From Bin5 sp965218625 (lineage in GTDB: Bacteria > Chloroflexota > Anaerolineae > Caldilineales > Caldilineaceae): DNA of 64,000 nucleotides. Position numbers and translations under genes: made by a program. Below, piece after piece: positions 8,576 through 16,710 of the stretch (its first letter is position 1; each line of letters begins with the position of its first letter). Under the pieces are notes generated by a model. The model was not told the DNA's origin. It did not search any database and saw only the letters and a list, made by a program, of their open reading frames with translations. Location of the stretch: the NCBI GenBank assembly GCA_965218625.1, contig CBDCLG010000012.1:248001-312000 (forward strand). Direction: 5' to 3'.

Positions 8576-9172
8576 CTATTTCGTAGTCCCGTTGTTGCGA
8601 CTATTGTCGGTGAAGCACCTACGGGGCCAGTCTGCATTATAAATCAAGACGAAGAGATTCCCATCATTGGTAAGAAAGACGAGATTCGTATACGTCAATT
8701 CCATGTAGGAACCACTTCCATCGTCCAACCGCGATCTCCACCATGGACAGACAATGAAAAAATCGATTTCTCGATCCTCTCCACGAAACAGCCACTCTTC
8801 GAAATGCTCATAAAAGTCCTCGGGCGTCCACACCTCATCCAGACGAATCTCACCAATCCACCCCTCTTCGCTGGGCGCAACCCAACCTTTCTTGGCAAGT
8901 CGGAGCGCCAATAGCTTCTCCCTTACCTCCTCGGAAGATTCGGAAACAACATATTCGGAATAAATGAAACTTGCTGGTACATCCTGATCCACCTGTGCAA
9001 TCACGATAGAATGTTCTTCTTCAACAATGTCTACATCAAGTACGGCTACGAAATCTTCAGCATAGGCCCGCAACCGCGGCTCCGCACTAAGCTGATGGCA
9101 ACCGGCGCAAACGCACGCCATCATGATGAGACAGAACGAAATCAGGCAAGATCTTCCTCTAAAGTTCTGCAC
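8576..9172 (-). CDS. Putative lipoprotein of unknown function
   Basis: The 198-residue protein has a good lipoprotein signal, a hydrophobic stretch (SFCLIMMACVCAGC) with Cys at about 25 as the lipidation site. The mature domain is acidic and rich in aromatic residues (WIGEIRLDEVWTPEDFYEHF, IDFFIVCPWWRSRLDDGSGS). No lesion is visible and no family is recognised. It lies between the RHS tip and an IS982 remnant. Its base composition is lower in G+C than most of the window, as expected of accessory cargo. It may be an immunity-type or surface protein; this is inference from position only. Confidence 0.55.
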   Translation of the reverse strand: MQNFRGRSCLISFCLIMMACVCAGCHQLSAEPRLRAYAEDFVAVLDVDIVEEEHSIVIAQVDQDVPASFIYSEYVVSESSEEVREKLLALRLAKKGWVAPSEEGWIGEIRLDEVWTPEDFYEHFEEWLFRGEDREIDFFIVCPWWRSRLDDGSGSYMELTYTNLVFLTNDGNLFVLIYNADWPRRCFTDNSRNNGTTK

Positions 9173-9213
9173 TTCGTCCTGCTTCGAAGAACTAGAGTCA
9201 CCCGAGTTCGGAG

Positions 9214-9933
9214 TTAGATTAAGGCAGGTAGGAGAGCCCTATCATCTTCGGAGAGATGGAGAGATGGCTTCTTGGCTTGCCAAGTGTAGGCAATCAGACC
9301 GGCGATAAGATTGACGATAAAGTTGGTTGGGCTGCGGTGGCGGGTGTGTTCAATCTGTGAGATATTCTTGAGCTGGTCAACGATGGTCCCGATGACGAAG
9401 CGTTTACGCGTGAGCAACTTGTCTTCGAGAACGACGAGTCGATTCTGCATGTTTTTGCGGATAGGCGTAATCAACTGCAGTCGGCGTGCGAAGAGTTGTT
9501 CAAAGAAAGCTTGGGAGAGATAGCCGCGGTCGCCGACCAACTTGCCCCATAGTTTCTTGGTCATCTGTGGGACCGGTCTGCGGTCATCTATGTTGACGGG
9601 CGTGAGTTGAACCGCCAGCAATTCACCCTGGTCATTGACAATCAGATGGAGCTTGAATCCCATAGAACCATCCCATGCTTCTCTTGCCGCGCCTGGCCAC
9701 CTTGGCAAAGAGCCGGTGGCGGCCGATACGCCGGTTGTGGCAGACCGACAACGGGGTCGAATCGATGAATGCGACTGGTGAGAGTGAATCAGAATCGTCA
9801 TTACCTCACTCAAGCCTAACCGCGGGGCCGGCCCTCGCTTGCGAGCCACTTCTAACAGCTTGGCATTCTCCCAGGAAGCCAACCACTGACAGAAATCATC
9901 GAAATGACAGAACAGTTTGAGTATACTCAACAC
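9214..9933 (-). pseudogene. IS982-family transposase, internally deleted and frameshifted
   Basis: The frame begins with an IS982-like N-terminus (LGLSEVMTILIHSHQSH), then loses roughly 45 codons. The first catalytic Asp region is present only in another frame (AFIDSTPLSVCHNRRIGRHR). After a second shift near GWFYG the main frame returns with GFKLHLIVNDQGELLAVQLT, GDRGYLSQAFFEQLF and QLKNISQIEHTRHRSPTNF. With the DDE core split between frames it cannot make active transposase. Clear terminal inverted repeats were not found. A smaller relic of the same family is at 4010-4172. Confidence 0.8.
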
Positions 9934-9979
9934 TGAGCATCTTTCCTTGCTGGAGAATTTTTGTTTGGGAACTTCAATT

Positions 9980-10355
9980 CTACCAGCTTTGTAAGGTGCT
10001 CACATACTCCGAATTCAGGTTAATATAGTTGTCCCAAAAGACTTCGGGAAGTCTCATCTCGTCGCACTCCATTAGCCACAAGAACTTGATTGCCAAAAGG
10101 ATGCCCGCAATTGTCGGCAGCGGCATGAGGACTCGAACCAAGCGGAAAGGCCCCCTTTCCGGCGCCGTGGATGCCAAGACTGCAAGCAGGGCAAACATTG
10201 TCAGAAGCGGGGAGAATGAGAAGTACAGGTAGGGCAGGAGTTACTTGGGGGTATTTTTCCCTCCATTCGTACAGGACTGGATCGAAGAAAAGTGCCAGAA
10301 ACAGCCAGACTGTCAGAGCGCCCGATATCACGAACCCCAGAGGAAATCGTTAGAT
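9980..10355 (-). pseudogene. Dead second copy of the small membrane-protein gene
   Basis: This aligns with the gene at 1975-2454. The start ATG is replaced by ATC, the next codon AAA by TAA, and a frameshift follows near 10249 (after LYEWREKYP). The 3' end is cut after WDNY, where unrelated sequence begins. Between the lesions the protein match is high (MFALLAVLASTAPERG, LVRVLMPLPTIAGILLAIK). Confidence 0.8.
9992..10019 (-). repeat. Inverted copy of the 28-bp sequence at 2758-2785
   Basis: The reverse complement differs from the first copy at three positions. It lies exactly at the junction where the second membrane-gene copy is truncated and about 60 bp from the IS982 remnant, so it may mark a recombination point or an element end. 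Confidence 0.6.
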
Positions 10356-10563
10356 TAGCGGTCACAGCCTTTCGTCCCCGAACTCCGGAACGGTGCATAT
10401 TGGCCTCCGCCAGCGGGACAATAGCGAATTCCATTGCTTTCGGGCGCGCAGAAAACTACCCGGCCTTGCTTTCAGGGACACTACGCACGGGCGGGGCTCA
10501 GTGTTTCGAATTTCGTGGTGTAAAGGCTAGGTTGCCACTCTGGGGAGAAAGCCAAGGCGGCCG
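10024..10563. repeat. Dispersed repeat of about 540 bp, copy 2
   Basis: This is the same orientation and extent as 2122-2660. Landmarks shared by both include GCAGCGGCATGAGGACTCG, the AAAGTGCCAGAAACAG block and GTTTCGAATTTC near the end. Copy 2 contains the dead gene and an insertion-type frameshift, and so looks like the older or unselected copy. Confidence 0.8.
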
Positions 10564-10879
10564 GATGTGCTTCGAGGCGGGAGCCAGTTGGCGAGAGGAG
10601 ATTAGGCCTTTCGAGCTTGAACTCATGCCTGACTTGGGGATCTGAGAAGGGACGTAAAGATCCCATGACGGGGATACGTCCTCAAAATGCCGTTAGCCTG
10701 TTGTTCAGCTATGGCGTTAAGAACGCCTTTGGGCACGATTCCATGTGCAACTCCAGACAGAGGTCTGATTTGTCTGACTGAATCGAGGAATACATTCTAG
10801 CCGGATTCCCTGCAAACTTCGATAATGTCGGACCAAGTGCGAAGGAGACTAGGGAAACTTTATCGCCCACGAGCCTCCT
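10564..10879. other. Stretch without a recognised gene
   Basis: Between the dispersed repeat and the 3' end of the PLP-enzyme gene there are only short frames, no clear hairpin and no family signal. Confidence 0.4.
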
Positions 10880-11992
10880 TCACCTCTCAATCTCCTCCAC
10901 CAGCCGCGCCAGCACGACCTCCTCTTCGCCCTCTTCGAGCGTCGTCGGATTGAGGAAGATGGAGTCGTCGGGGCCGGGCGCGACGGAGACGGCGGGGCGG
11001 CCATCGAGCAGGCCCTGTACGATGTCGCCGCGTGAGCGGCCTACCGCGGCTGCGTCGATGTGGACCTGCGCGCGCGCCAGCGGTTGGCCCGCTTCGTTTG
11101 GGAAGGAGCGCTCCGCGCGCACGCCTTCCAGCTTGTTCAATTCACTGCACCAGCCGGTAACAATCTCGTCCATCTGCGAGGCCCGCCCCACGTGATCGAG
11201 CGCAAGGTACCGTTCGACCGCGGCCAGCAGACCGAGCATCTCTTCCTTGCCCACCTTCATAGGGCGGCCGATGCTGTGATTGGGCGGACCATTGAGGGCG
11301 CAGGCGTCGATCAGCCATTGCTTGCCCAGCACCAGACCGGAGGACTGGGGGCCGCGCAGGTCCTTGCCGCCGCTGAATATGGCTGCGTCGGCGCCCATCT
11401 GGGTGAATTTCCAAAGGTTTTCCACCGGCGGCAGCTGCGCGGCCGCGTCAACGAGCACCGGCACACCGTGGGCGTGGGAGATATCGATCACCTTTTCCAG
11501 GGCGATATCGCCAGGGCCGCCCAGGGCGCCATGGAACCAGATGACAGCCGCTGTCTTTTCGTTGATTGCCCCCTCCAGCTGCCAGACTTCGGTGACTGCA
11601 GGGTAGCCGATCTCGACCAGTCTGACTCCGACCTGCCTCACGGCGTGATCGTACCCGTTGCGCTGGGACTTGTGGACAATCACCTCGTTTTTGAGACCCG
11701 ACAGGTCCGGCAGCCTTTCGATCGCCGCCATGTCGTTGCCCGTGACGCAGGCGGCGATGGCGACCACTATGCCCCCGGCCGCGCCCGAACTGACGTAGCA
11801 GGCCTCGTTCTGCGTGAGGAGGGCGACGCGGTTGCCAACGCGACGCTGCAGCTCGGGCAGCTCGACGAAGACTTTGGCCGCCTCCATCATTGCCTGCAGT
11901 ACCTCCGGCGGCATGAGAGAACCTCCCAACCGGGTCAGGGTGGCATTGGCGTTGATGATCGGGGTTACGTCGAGCTCGGAGTAGGTGGGCAT
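10880..11992 (-). CDS. SelA/DgaE-like PLP-dependent enzyme
   Basis: The 370-residue protein has the fold-type I PLP enzyme plan of the SelA superfamily. It shows INANATLTRLGGSLMPPEVL near the N-terminus, the phosphate loop region YVSSGAAGG (66-74), the cofactor Asp in VLVDAAAQLPP (Asp182) and the Schiff-base lysine in FSGGKDLRGPQ (Lys210). The family includes selenocysteine synthase and D-glucosaminate-6-phosphate ammonia-lyase. This member is shorter than true SelA (about 460 residues) and lacks its N-terminal tRNA-binding region. It is therefore more likely a lyase or aminotransferase acting on an amino or sugar acid. It is divergently placed relative to MlrC, with the redoxin gene between. 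Confidence 0.75.
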   Translation of the reverse strand: MPTYSELDVTPIINANATLTRLGGSLMPPEVLQAMMEAAKVFVELPELQRRVGNRVALLTQNEACYVSSGAAGGIVVAIAACVTGNDMAAIERLPDLSGLKNEVIVHKSQRNGYDHAVRQVGVRLVEIGYPAVTEVWQLEGAINEKTAAVIWFHGALGGPGDIALEKVIDISHAHGVPVLVDAAAQLPPVENLWKFTQMGADAAIFSGGKDLRGPQSSGLVLGKQWLIDACALNGPPNHSIGRPMKVGKEEMLGLLAAVERYLALDHVGRASQMDEIVTGWCSELNKLEGVRAERSFPNEAGQPLARAQVHIDAAAVGRSRGDIVQGLLDGRPAVSVAPGPDDSIFLNPTTLEEGEEEVVLARLVEEIER

Positions 11993-12102
11993 GAGCGTAC
12001 CGCCTATTCACTTGTGATGGGAGGCATCAGGTGGAGTCAATCGCGCGGCGCGAGTCACTCGAAGCGATTCGCGCCGCGCGTTCAGGACTTGCCTGGGCGG
12101 AT

Positions 12103-12699
12103 CTACGCCGCTTGCGGCAGTACCAGGTCGCAAGCGTCCGCCGGCATCCAGTGGGCGTCCTGGCCGGCCCACTTGACGTTGCAGCCAATCGGATTCGTCA
12201 ATTTCTCGCTGACCTGCTGGCCGGAAGTATGTTCCTCCAGGGCTCGGTCCAGGTCAAAGACGGTCGCCAGGCTGGCATCGCGGGGGTTGTCGACGCCGCG
12301 CCCGGTGTAGACCAGCTCACGATCCTTGTTGAAGACATAGAAGTGGGGCGTACGCAGCGCGCCGTAGGCCTGGGCGATCTCCTGGGTTTCGTCGCGCAGG
12401 TAGACCCAGGGAAAGTTGTGCTCGGCCATGCGCTCGACCATGTGGAGGAAGTCGTCCTCGGCATTAACATGGACGCTGTTCGAGTTGATGCCGACAAACT
12501 TCACGCCCTTGGAAGCATACTTGTCGGCAGTGGTCCGGGTGGCCTCATCGGAGCCGATGACGTAGGGGCAATGGTTGCAGGTGAAGAAGACGACAAGTGT
12601 TTCGGCGTCGTCGAAGCTGCTGAGCGTGTAGACGTTGCCGTCGGTGGCGATCAGCCTGAAGTCAAGCGCCTTGTCGCCGAGTTCGAGAGTAAAGGCCAT
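12103..12699 (-). CDS. Thioredoxin-fold peroxiredoxin-like protein (AhpC/TSA or redoxin family)
   Basis: The 198-residue cytoplasmic protein has the redoxin fold. ETLVVFFTCNHCPYVIGSDE carries a CxxC pair (Cys-Asn-His-Cys at about 40-43), followed by FVGINSNSVHVNAEDDF, a predicted cis-Pro region ALRTPHFYVFN, and LVYTGRGVDNPRD. This subgroup (thioredoxin family proteins with the CNHCPY motif) is usually annotated as AhpC/TSA-like, with an unproven role in thiol or peroxide reduction. The C-terminus (PIGCNVKWAGQD) is typical of the subgroup. The ATG is preceded by AGGAGG. Confidence 0.85.
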   Translation of the reverse strand: MAFTLELGDKALDFRLIATDGNVYTLSSFDDAETLVVFFTCNHCPYVIGSDEATRTTADKYASKGVKFVGINSNSVHVNAEDDFLHMVERMAEHNFPWVYLRDETQEIAQAYGALRTPHFYVFNKDRELVYTGRGVDNPRDASLATVFDLDRALEEHTSGQQVSEKLTNPIGCNVKWAGQDAHWMPADACDLVLPQAA

Positions 12700-12955
12700 G
12701 TTGTCCTCCTGTTACGGTTCCTGGTTGTGGGCGGTATGAAAGGGCACCGCCTTCATGGATAACTGCAACTTCGGGCATAAGTTGGCAATGTGGCGGGGCC
12801 GGCTTGCGACCTGAAGCAAGACGCCGGTATCAGCCGGGTTGCCGAACGAACGGCCAGGGCGGATAATGTCCACCGTCACCGTAATTCAACTGCGCGATTG
12901 ATTATACTGTTGATCTGCCTCCGGGCAAATGTACACCGCAAAAGGGAGCGCGGCC

Positions 12956-14419
12956 ATGCGCATCGGCATCGCATCATTTTCTCATGAATCGAACACATTT
13001 GCCTCGTTCACGACTGCGCTGTCGGATTTCCAGGTCCGGCGGGGGACGGAGATCGTCGAGAGCTACCGGTCGACCTTCCACGAGGTTGGAGGGTTCATCG
13101 CCGGCGCAGATGAATTCGGTTACGAAATTGTGCCGCTTTCGTGCGCGGACGCCACACCTTCAGGCACGGTGCGGCGAGAAGCGTACGAGGCCCTGGTGGG
13201 TGAACTGCTGGAGAGAGTCCGGGCCGCGCTGCCGCTGGACGGGCTGTTGCTGGCCCTGCACGGCGCTATGGTCGCGGACGGGTTCCCGCAAGCGGACGGA
13301 GAAACGGTCCGTCGGGTGCGGGCGCTGGTCGGGCCGGATTTCCCACTGGTCGTCACGCACGACTATCACGGCAATGTGCCGCCACAGCTTGTAGCGAATG
13401 CGACGGCGCTTGTGATCTACAAGACGTGTCCCCACGTTGACCAGAGGGAGCGAGGGCTGCAGGCGGCGGAGCTGATGGCACGGACCGTACGCGGCGAAGT
13501 CCAGCCCGAGGCCGCTATCGTCAAGCCGGAGCTTCTTTACAACATTGCCTTCCACAACACCAGTGGCGGGCCAATGAAGCCGGTGATGGATGCGGCGGTC
13601 GATCTGGAGGGGCAGGCGGGCATTCTGGCTGCCAGCATCGCGGCCGGCTACCAGTATGCGGATGTGCCGTGGATGGGGCCGTCGGTCGTTGTCGTGGCCG
13701 ATGGGAAATTCGCCCTGGCGCAGCGTGAAGCCGGGCGGCTGGCCGACCTGATGTGGTCGACGCGGGATGAGTTATTGCCGAGGATTCCGGGGGCGGCCGA
13801 GGCGGTGCAAATGGCAATTGCGAGCGCGGATACACCGGTCTCACTGTTCGAAATGGGGGACAACATCGGCGGAGGCAGCGCCGGGGACGCCACCTTTGTT
13901 GTGGATGAGTTGCTGCGCCAGGGCGCCAAAAAGTGGGTGGCAGCTCTGTATGACCCGGAGGCGGCCGCGGCCTGCGCGGCCGCGGGCATCGGCGCGCAGC
14001 TGACGCTGCCGGTGGGGGGCAAGGTGGACGATCAACACGGGCCGACATTGACGGTAACAGGGACGGTGCGTGCGCTCCACGATGGCAAGTTCATCGAGAC
14101 GGAACGTCGTCACGGCGGCAAGCGGGAGTGGGACCAGGGCCTGACTGCGGTGCTGGCAACGAGTGGGGGCCTACTGCTGCTGGACAGTTTGCGAACGCCG
14201 CCGATGAGTCTGAATCAACTGCGTTCGGCAGGCATACTGCCGGAGCAGCAGAGCATTTTCGTTGCCAAAGGGGCGGTTGCGCCGCGCGCGGCGTATGGGC
14301 CGGTTTCGGCTCGCATTATCGAGGTTGACACCGCAGGCGCGACATCGATCAGCCGCCCGCCGGAGGCATATCGCCGGGCGCGGCAGGGGCTTTACGAGTG
14401 GACGCGTCAGACACTGTAG
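12956..14419 (+). CDS. M81-family metallopeptidase, MlrC-like
   Basis: The start is ATG at 12956, behind AAAGGGAG. The product (487 residues) begins MRIGIASFSHESNTFAS with the conserved SHESNTF metal-site motif, and continues LDGLLLALHGAMVADG and VVTHDYHGNVPPQLV, both typical of MlrC. MlrC was named for its part in microcystin breakdown, but the family is widespread and most members act on unknown small substrates. The C-terminal domain (LFEMGDNIGGGSAGD at about 303, IFVAKGAVAPRAAYGP) is complete. It is divergent from the SelA-like gene and likely monocistronic. Confidence 0.88.
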   Translation: MRIGIASFSHESNTFASFTTALSDFQVRRGTEIVESYRSTFHEVGGFIAGADEFGYEIVPLSCADATPSGTVRREAYEALVGELLERVRAALPLDGLLLALHGAMVADGFPQADGETVRRVRALVGPDFPLVVTHDYHGNVPPQLVANATALVIYKTCPHVDQRERGLQAAELMARTVRGEVQPEAAIVKPELLYNIAFHNTSGGPMKPVMDAAVDLEGQAGILAASIAAGYQYADVPWMGPSVVVVADGKFALAQREAGRLADLMWSTRDELLPRIPGAAEAVQMAIASADTPVSLFEMGDNIGGGSAGDATFVVDELLRQGAKKWVAALYDPEAAAACAAAGIGAQLTLPVGGKVDDQHGPTLTVTGTVRALHDGKFIETERRHGGKREWDQGLTAVLATSGGLLLLDSLRTPPMSLNQLRSAGILPEQQSIFVAKGAVAPRAAYGPVSARIIEVDTAGATSISRPPEAYRRARQGLYEWTRQTL

Positions 14420-14471
14420 GCGAATCGACCTGCACGGTCGCGGGAGCAGGGTCGCAGCGAACCAGTTGGAG

Positions 14472-14703
14472 CTAGTCCTGGCGGGAGTGTCCGGCCGCGC
14501 GCCAGATCTCGTTGAAGATCCAAGGTGCGCTGATCACCGTGGGGCCGCCGTCGAAGGTGAAGCCGTCGATTTCGTAGACATAGGCGCGGCCGCCCAGTTT
14601 GTCCTGCTTCTCGAACAGCTCGACCTGGTGAGCCGCGGGCTGCCAGTCGCACGGCAGCGCTCAGACCGCCGAATCCGGAGCCGATGACGATGATTTTAGA
14701 CAA
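14472..14703 (-). pseudogene. Phytoene desaturase/FAD oxidoreductase stub (CrtI-like N-terminus)
   Basis: From TTG at 14703, behind GGGAGAG, the frame gives a dinucleotide-binding start (LSKIIVIGSGFGGLSAAVRL). One extra base near 14633 then breaks it. In the shifted frame the CrtI-type sequence goes on (VELFEKQDKLGGRAYVYEID, FTFDGGPTVISAPWIF) until TAG at 14474. Only about 77 codons of a protein normally near 500 residues remain, directly against the 3' end of the MlrC gene, so the rest was deleted. Confidence 0.75.
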
Positions 14704-14890
14704 GAGAACTCTCCCGGCGTGGGAACAGCGCTGCCACTGAAAAACGCAGTATGGACCCGACTTAGACCGTCGTAACTTGGACAAAACCTTCTTATCATGG
14801 TCTCTTGTTCAATGATTAGGCAATATTGATCGGTGGCAAATTGGAATGGGCCGTCCAATTGACACCGATCGCTCAGAGGACGCGCCAGAT

Positions 14891-14919
14891 TTGGCGGATT
14901 GACCGAACTGACCTATACT
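14891..14919 (+). promoter_or_regulatory. Possible sigma70-type promoter of the ribosomal-protein operon
   Basis: TTGGCG at 14891-14896 and TATACT at 14914-14919 are separated by 17 bp. The predicted start near 14926 leaves about 210 nt of leader before rplU. Ribosomal-protein operons often have regulatory leaders, but no specific fold was recognised in it. Confidence 0.5.
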
Positions 14920-15138
14920 CTCTCTTTGTGTGGGCGGCCTGCCATCGGCTTTGCTGCCCTATTTTTGTGGGATCAGGCGCCCAAGCCAGATCCCCCCAAC
15001 TAATCGTCCGAGTTGCGGTGCCATTTGCGTTCCTTTGCACGTTGGGGCGCGAGAGAGAGAGTTGCCCGCAAGCCGCTATCCGAAGTTCCGGAGAAGTCGA
15101 CGAAAGAGTTCCCGGACGCGGTTACAGGAGAGATAGAG

Positions 15139-16035
15139 ATGTACGCAGTCGTTCGCACCGGCGGCAAACAGTATCGAGTTGCCCCCGGAGATATACTGGA
15201 AGTCGAAAAGCTGACCGGAGAGGTCGGCGACAGCGTCGTACTGGATGATGTGCTGATGGTGTCCAGCGACGATGGCGTCAAAATCGGTCAGCCGAAAGTC
15301 GAAGGCGCGTCGGTGACCGCCCGAATTACCGGGCAGCACCGGGGCGAAAAGATTCTGGTCTTTCGCTACCGCCCGAAGAAGCGGGTCCGCGTCCGCCGCG
15401 GTCACCGCCAATACTTGACGCGCCTGCAGATCCACAAGATCAGCGGCGAGGACTTTGAGTTCGTCGAGGAGGTGGAGGAAGAGGCGGTGGTTGAAGTGGT
15501 CGCCGCGGTGGAAGATGGCGTTGTGGAGGAGGCCGGGACGGAAACGGCCGAACCCGAAAGTGCGGAGGATGAAGGCGGCGAGGGTGCAGTTGCCCAGCTC
15601 CAAGGGACCGTTGCCACAGCCGGCGACGTCGTGGACGAGACCGTTTCGGTAGCAGGCGGGGTTGTTGAGGAGACCGTTTCCAAGGCCGGCGATGCCGTCG
15701 AAGAGACTGTAGCCAGAGCCGGCGACGTTATAGGAGACACGATTGACAAGGCCGGCGACGTAGTGGAAGACACTATTGAAAAGGCCGGCGACGTAGTGGA
15801 AGACACTATCGAAAAGGCCGGCGACGTAGTAGAAGATACCCTCGACAAGGCCGGCGATGTGTTGGAAGACACAGTAGAATTGGCAGGCGACGTTGTCGAA
15901 GATACCGTTGCCAAGGCCGGCGAAGTTTTGGACGACGTGGCAGATAGCCTCAAGTCGATTCCCTTCGTGGGAAGGGGCAGGAAGTCCGGCGATGAGGCAA
16001 ATGAAGCTGACTCGGACGACAAGAAGGAGGAGTAG
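15139..16035 (+). CDS. rplU: Ribosomal protein L21 with a long repetitive C-terminal extension
   Basis: ATG at 15139 behind AGGAGAG begins a canonical L21 core (MYAVVRTGGKQYRVAPGDIL, ending RGHRQYLTRLQIHKI, about residues 1-103). Ordinary L21 stops there. Here an acidic linker (about 104-160, rich in Glu and Val) leads to ten consecutive 11-residue units of consensus AGDVVEDTIEK (161-270). The tail is mixed-charge and ends SDDKKEE. The units are predicted amphipathic helix and resemble 11-mer repeats of LEA-type proteins. The core should sit in the large subunit while the tail would project into solvent. The next gene starts 5 bp after the stop, as in normal rplU-rpmA operons. No frameshift separates core and tail. 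Confidence 0.93.
   Translation: MYAVVRTGGKQYRVAPGDILEVEKLTGEVGDSVVLDDVLMVSSDDGVKIGQPKVEGASVTARITGQHRGEKILVFRYRPKKRVRVRRGHRQYLTRLQIHKISGEDFEFVEEVEEEAVVEVVAAVEDGVVEEAGTETAEPESAEDEGGEGAVAQLQGTVATAGDVVDETVSVAGGVVEETVSKAGDAVEETVARAGDVIGDTIDKAGDVVEDTIEKAGDVVEDTIEKAGDVVEDTLDKAGDVLEDTVELAGDVVEDTVAKAGEVLDDVADSLKSIPFVGRGRKSGDEANEADSDDKKEE
15619..15948 (+). repeat. Ten tandem 33-bp units encoding 11-residue repeats in L21
   Basis: Units have the form AGDVVEDTIEK with substitutions: AGDVVDETVSV first, AGEVLDDVADS last. Two central units are identical in protein and nearly so in DNA, which suggests growth by recent slippage or unequal crossing-over. Outer units are more diverged. Confidence 0.95.
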
Positions 16036-16040
16036 CGACT

Positions 16041-16322
16041 ATGGCGCACAAAAAGGGCGGTGGTTCCAGCCGCAATAACCGGGATTCGAACGGCCAGCGG
16101 TTGGGCGTCAAGCGGTTCGGCGGCGAATATGTTACGTCCGGCAGCATTCTGATCCGCCAGCGGGGTACGCCGATCTTTCCCGGCTCGAACGTCGGCCAGG
16201 GCAAAGACGATACGCTCTACGCGATGCAAGACGGCTTCGTGACCTTTGAATGGGCCAAGAAGAACCGCCGAAAGGTGAGCGTCTATTCCGCAGAAGAGAA
16301 GCTGGCGATGGAGAAGGTGTAG
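16041..16322 (+). CDS. rpmA: Ribosomal protein L27
   Basis: The 93-residue product is a standard bacterial L27: the lysine/glycine-rich N-terminus MAHKKGGGSSRNNRDSNGQR reaches towards the peptidyl-transferase centre, then LGVKRFGGEYVTSGSILIRQ and the RGTPIFPGSNVGQGKDDTLY core. No N-terminal extension needing cleavage is present. It lies between rplU and rpmE in one operon. Confidence 0.97.
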   Translation: MAHKKGGGSSRNNRDSNGQRLGVKRFGGEYVTSGSILIRQRGTPIFPGSNVGQGKDDTLYAMQDGFVTFEWAKKNRRKVSVYSAEEKLAMEKV

Positions 16323-16326
16323 AGAC

Positions 16327-16698
16327 ATGAAGCCTGAAATTCATCCCGACTACCATGCCTTGGCCAGGGTCAACTGCTCGTGCGGGAATAGCTGGGTGAC
16401 CGGCAGCACCAAGGCTGAGATCAATGTAAACATCTGCAGCCAGTGCCATCCGTTCTATACCGGGGAACAGCGCATCGTCGATTCGGTCGGACGCGTGGAG
16501 CGCTTTGTGAGGCGGCTGGAGTCGCGGCAGAGCGCGGCTGCGAGACAGCAGATCGAGGCGCAGGCGCGAGAAGAGGCGGAATCCGCCGCGCGACGGGCGA
16601 GGGCGCGCGGCGATGACCCGGATGAGGCGGCTGCCGAGGTGATGGCCCGCTACGATCTGGAAGAGGAAGCCGAAGAGGAAACGGCTGCCGAAGCCTAG
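16327..16698 (+). CDS. rpmE: Ribosomal protein L31, zinc-binding type, with acidic tail
   Basis: The N-terminal 70 residues are L31 with the zinc cysteines Cys17, Cys19, Cys37 and Cys40 (NCSCGNSW, CSQCHPFYTG) and GRVERFVRR. Normal L31 ends near residue 70. This protein continues to 123 with a helical, strongly charged tail (QAREEAESAARRARARGDDP, ending EEEAEEETAAEA). Like L21 in the same operon, it has acquired an acidic extension. Four cysteines mean it is the zinc-dependent form, not the zinc-starvation paralogue. Confidence 0.95.
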   Translation: MKPEIHPDYHALARVNCSCGNSWVTGSTKAEINVNICSQCHPFYTGEQRIVDSVGRVERFVRRLESRQSAAARQQIEAQAREEAESAARRARARGDDPDEAAAEVMARYDLEEEAEEETAAEA

Positions 16699-16710
16699 CC
16701 GGAATCCCTC

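Noticed and set aside
10880..11992. True selenocysteine synthase (SelA) supporting the UGA-Sec reading
   Set aside because: The protein is too short and lacks the tRNA-binding N-terminal part of SelA; it is better placed among DgaE-like enzymes. It is therefore not used as evidence for selenocysteine.
15619..15948. CRISPR-like array of 33-bp units
   Set aside because: Units are contiguous with no spacers, keep the L21 reading frame and encode an 11-residue protein repeat.
15402..16328. 308-codon minus-strand frame with Ser/Thr/Pro repeats
   Set aside because: It is the mirror of the L21 repeat array, which has a proper start, a ribosomal core and operon context on the plus strand.
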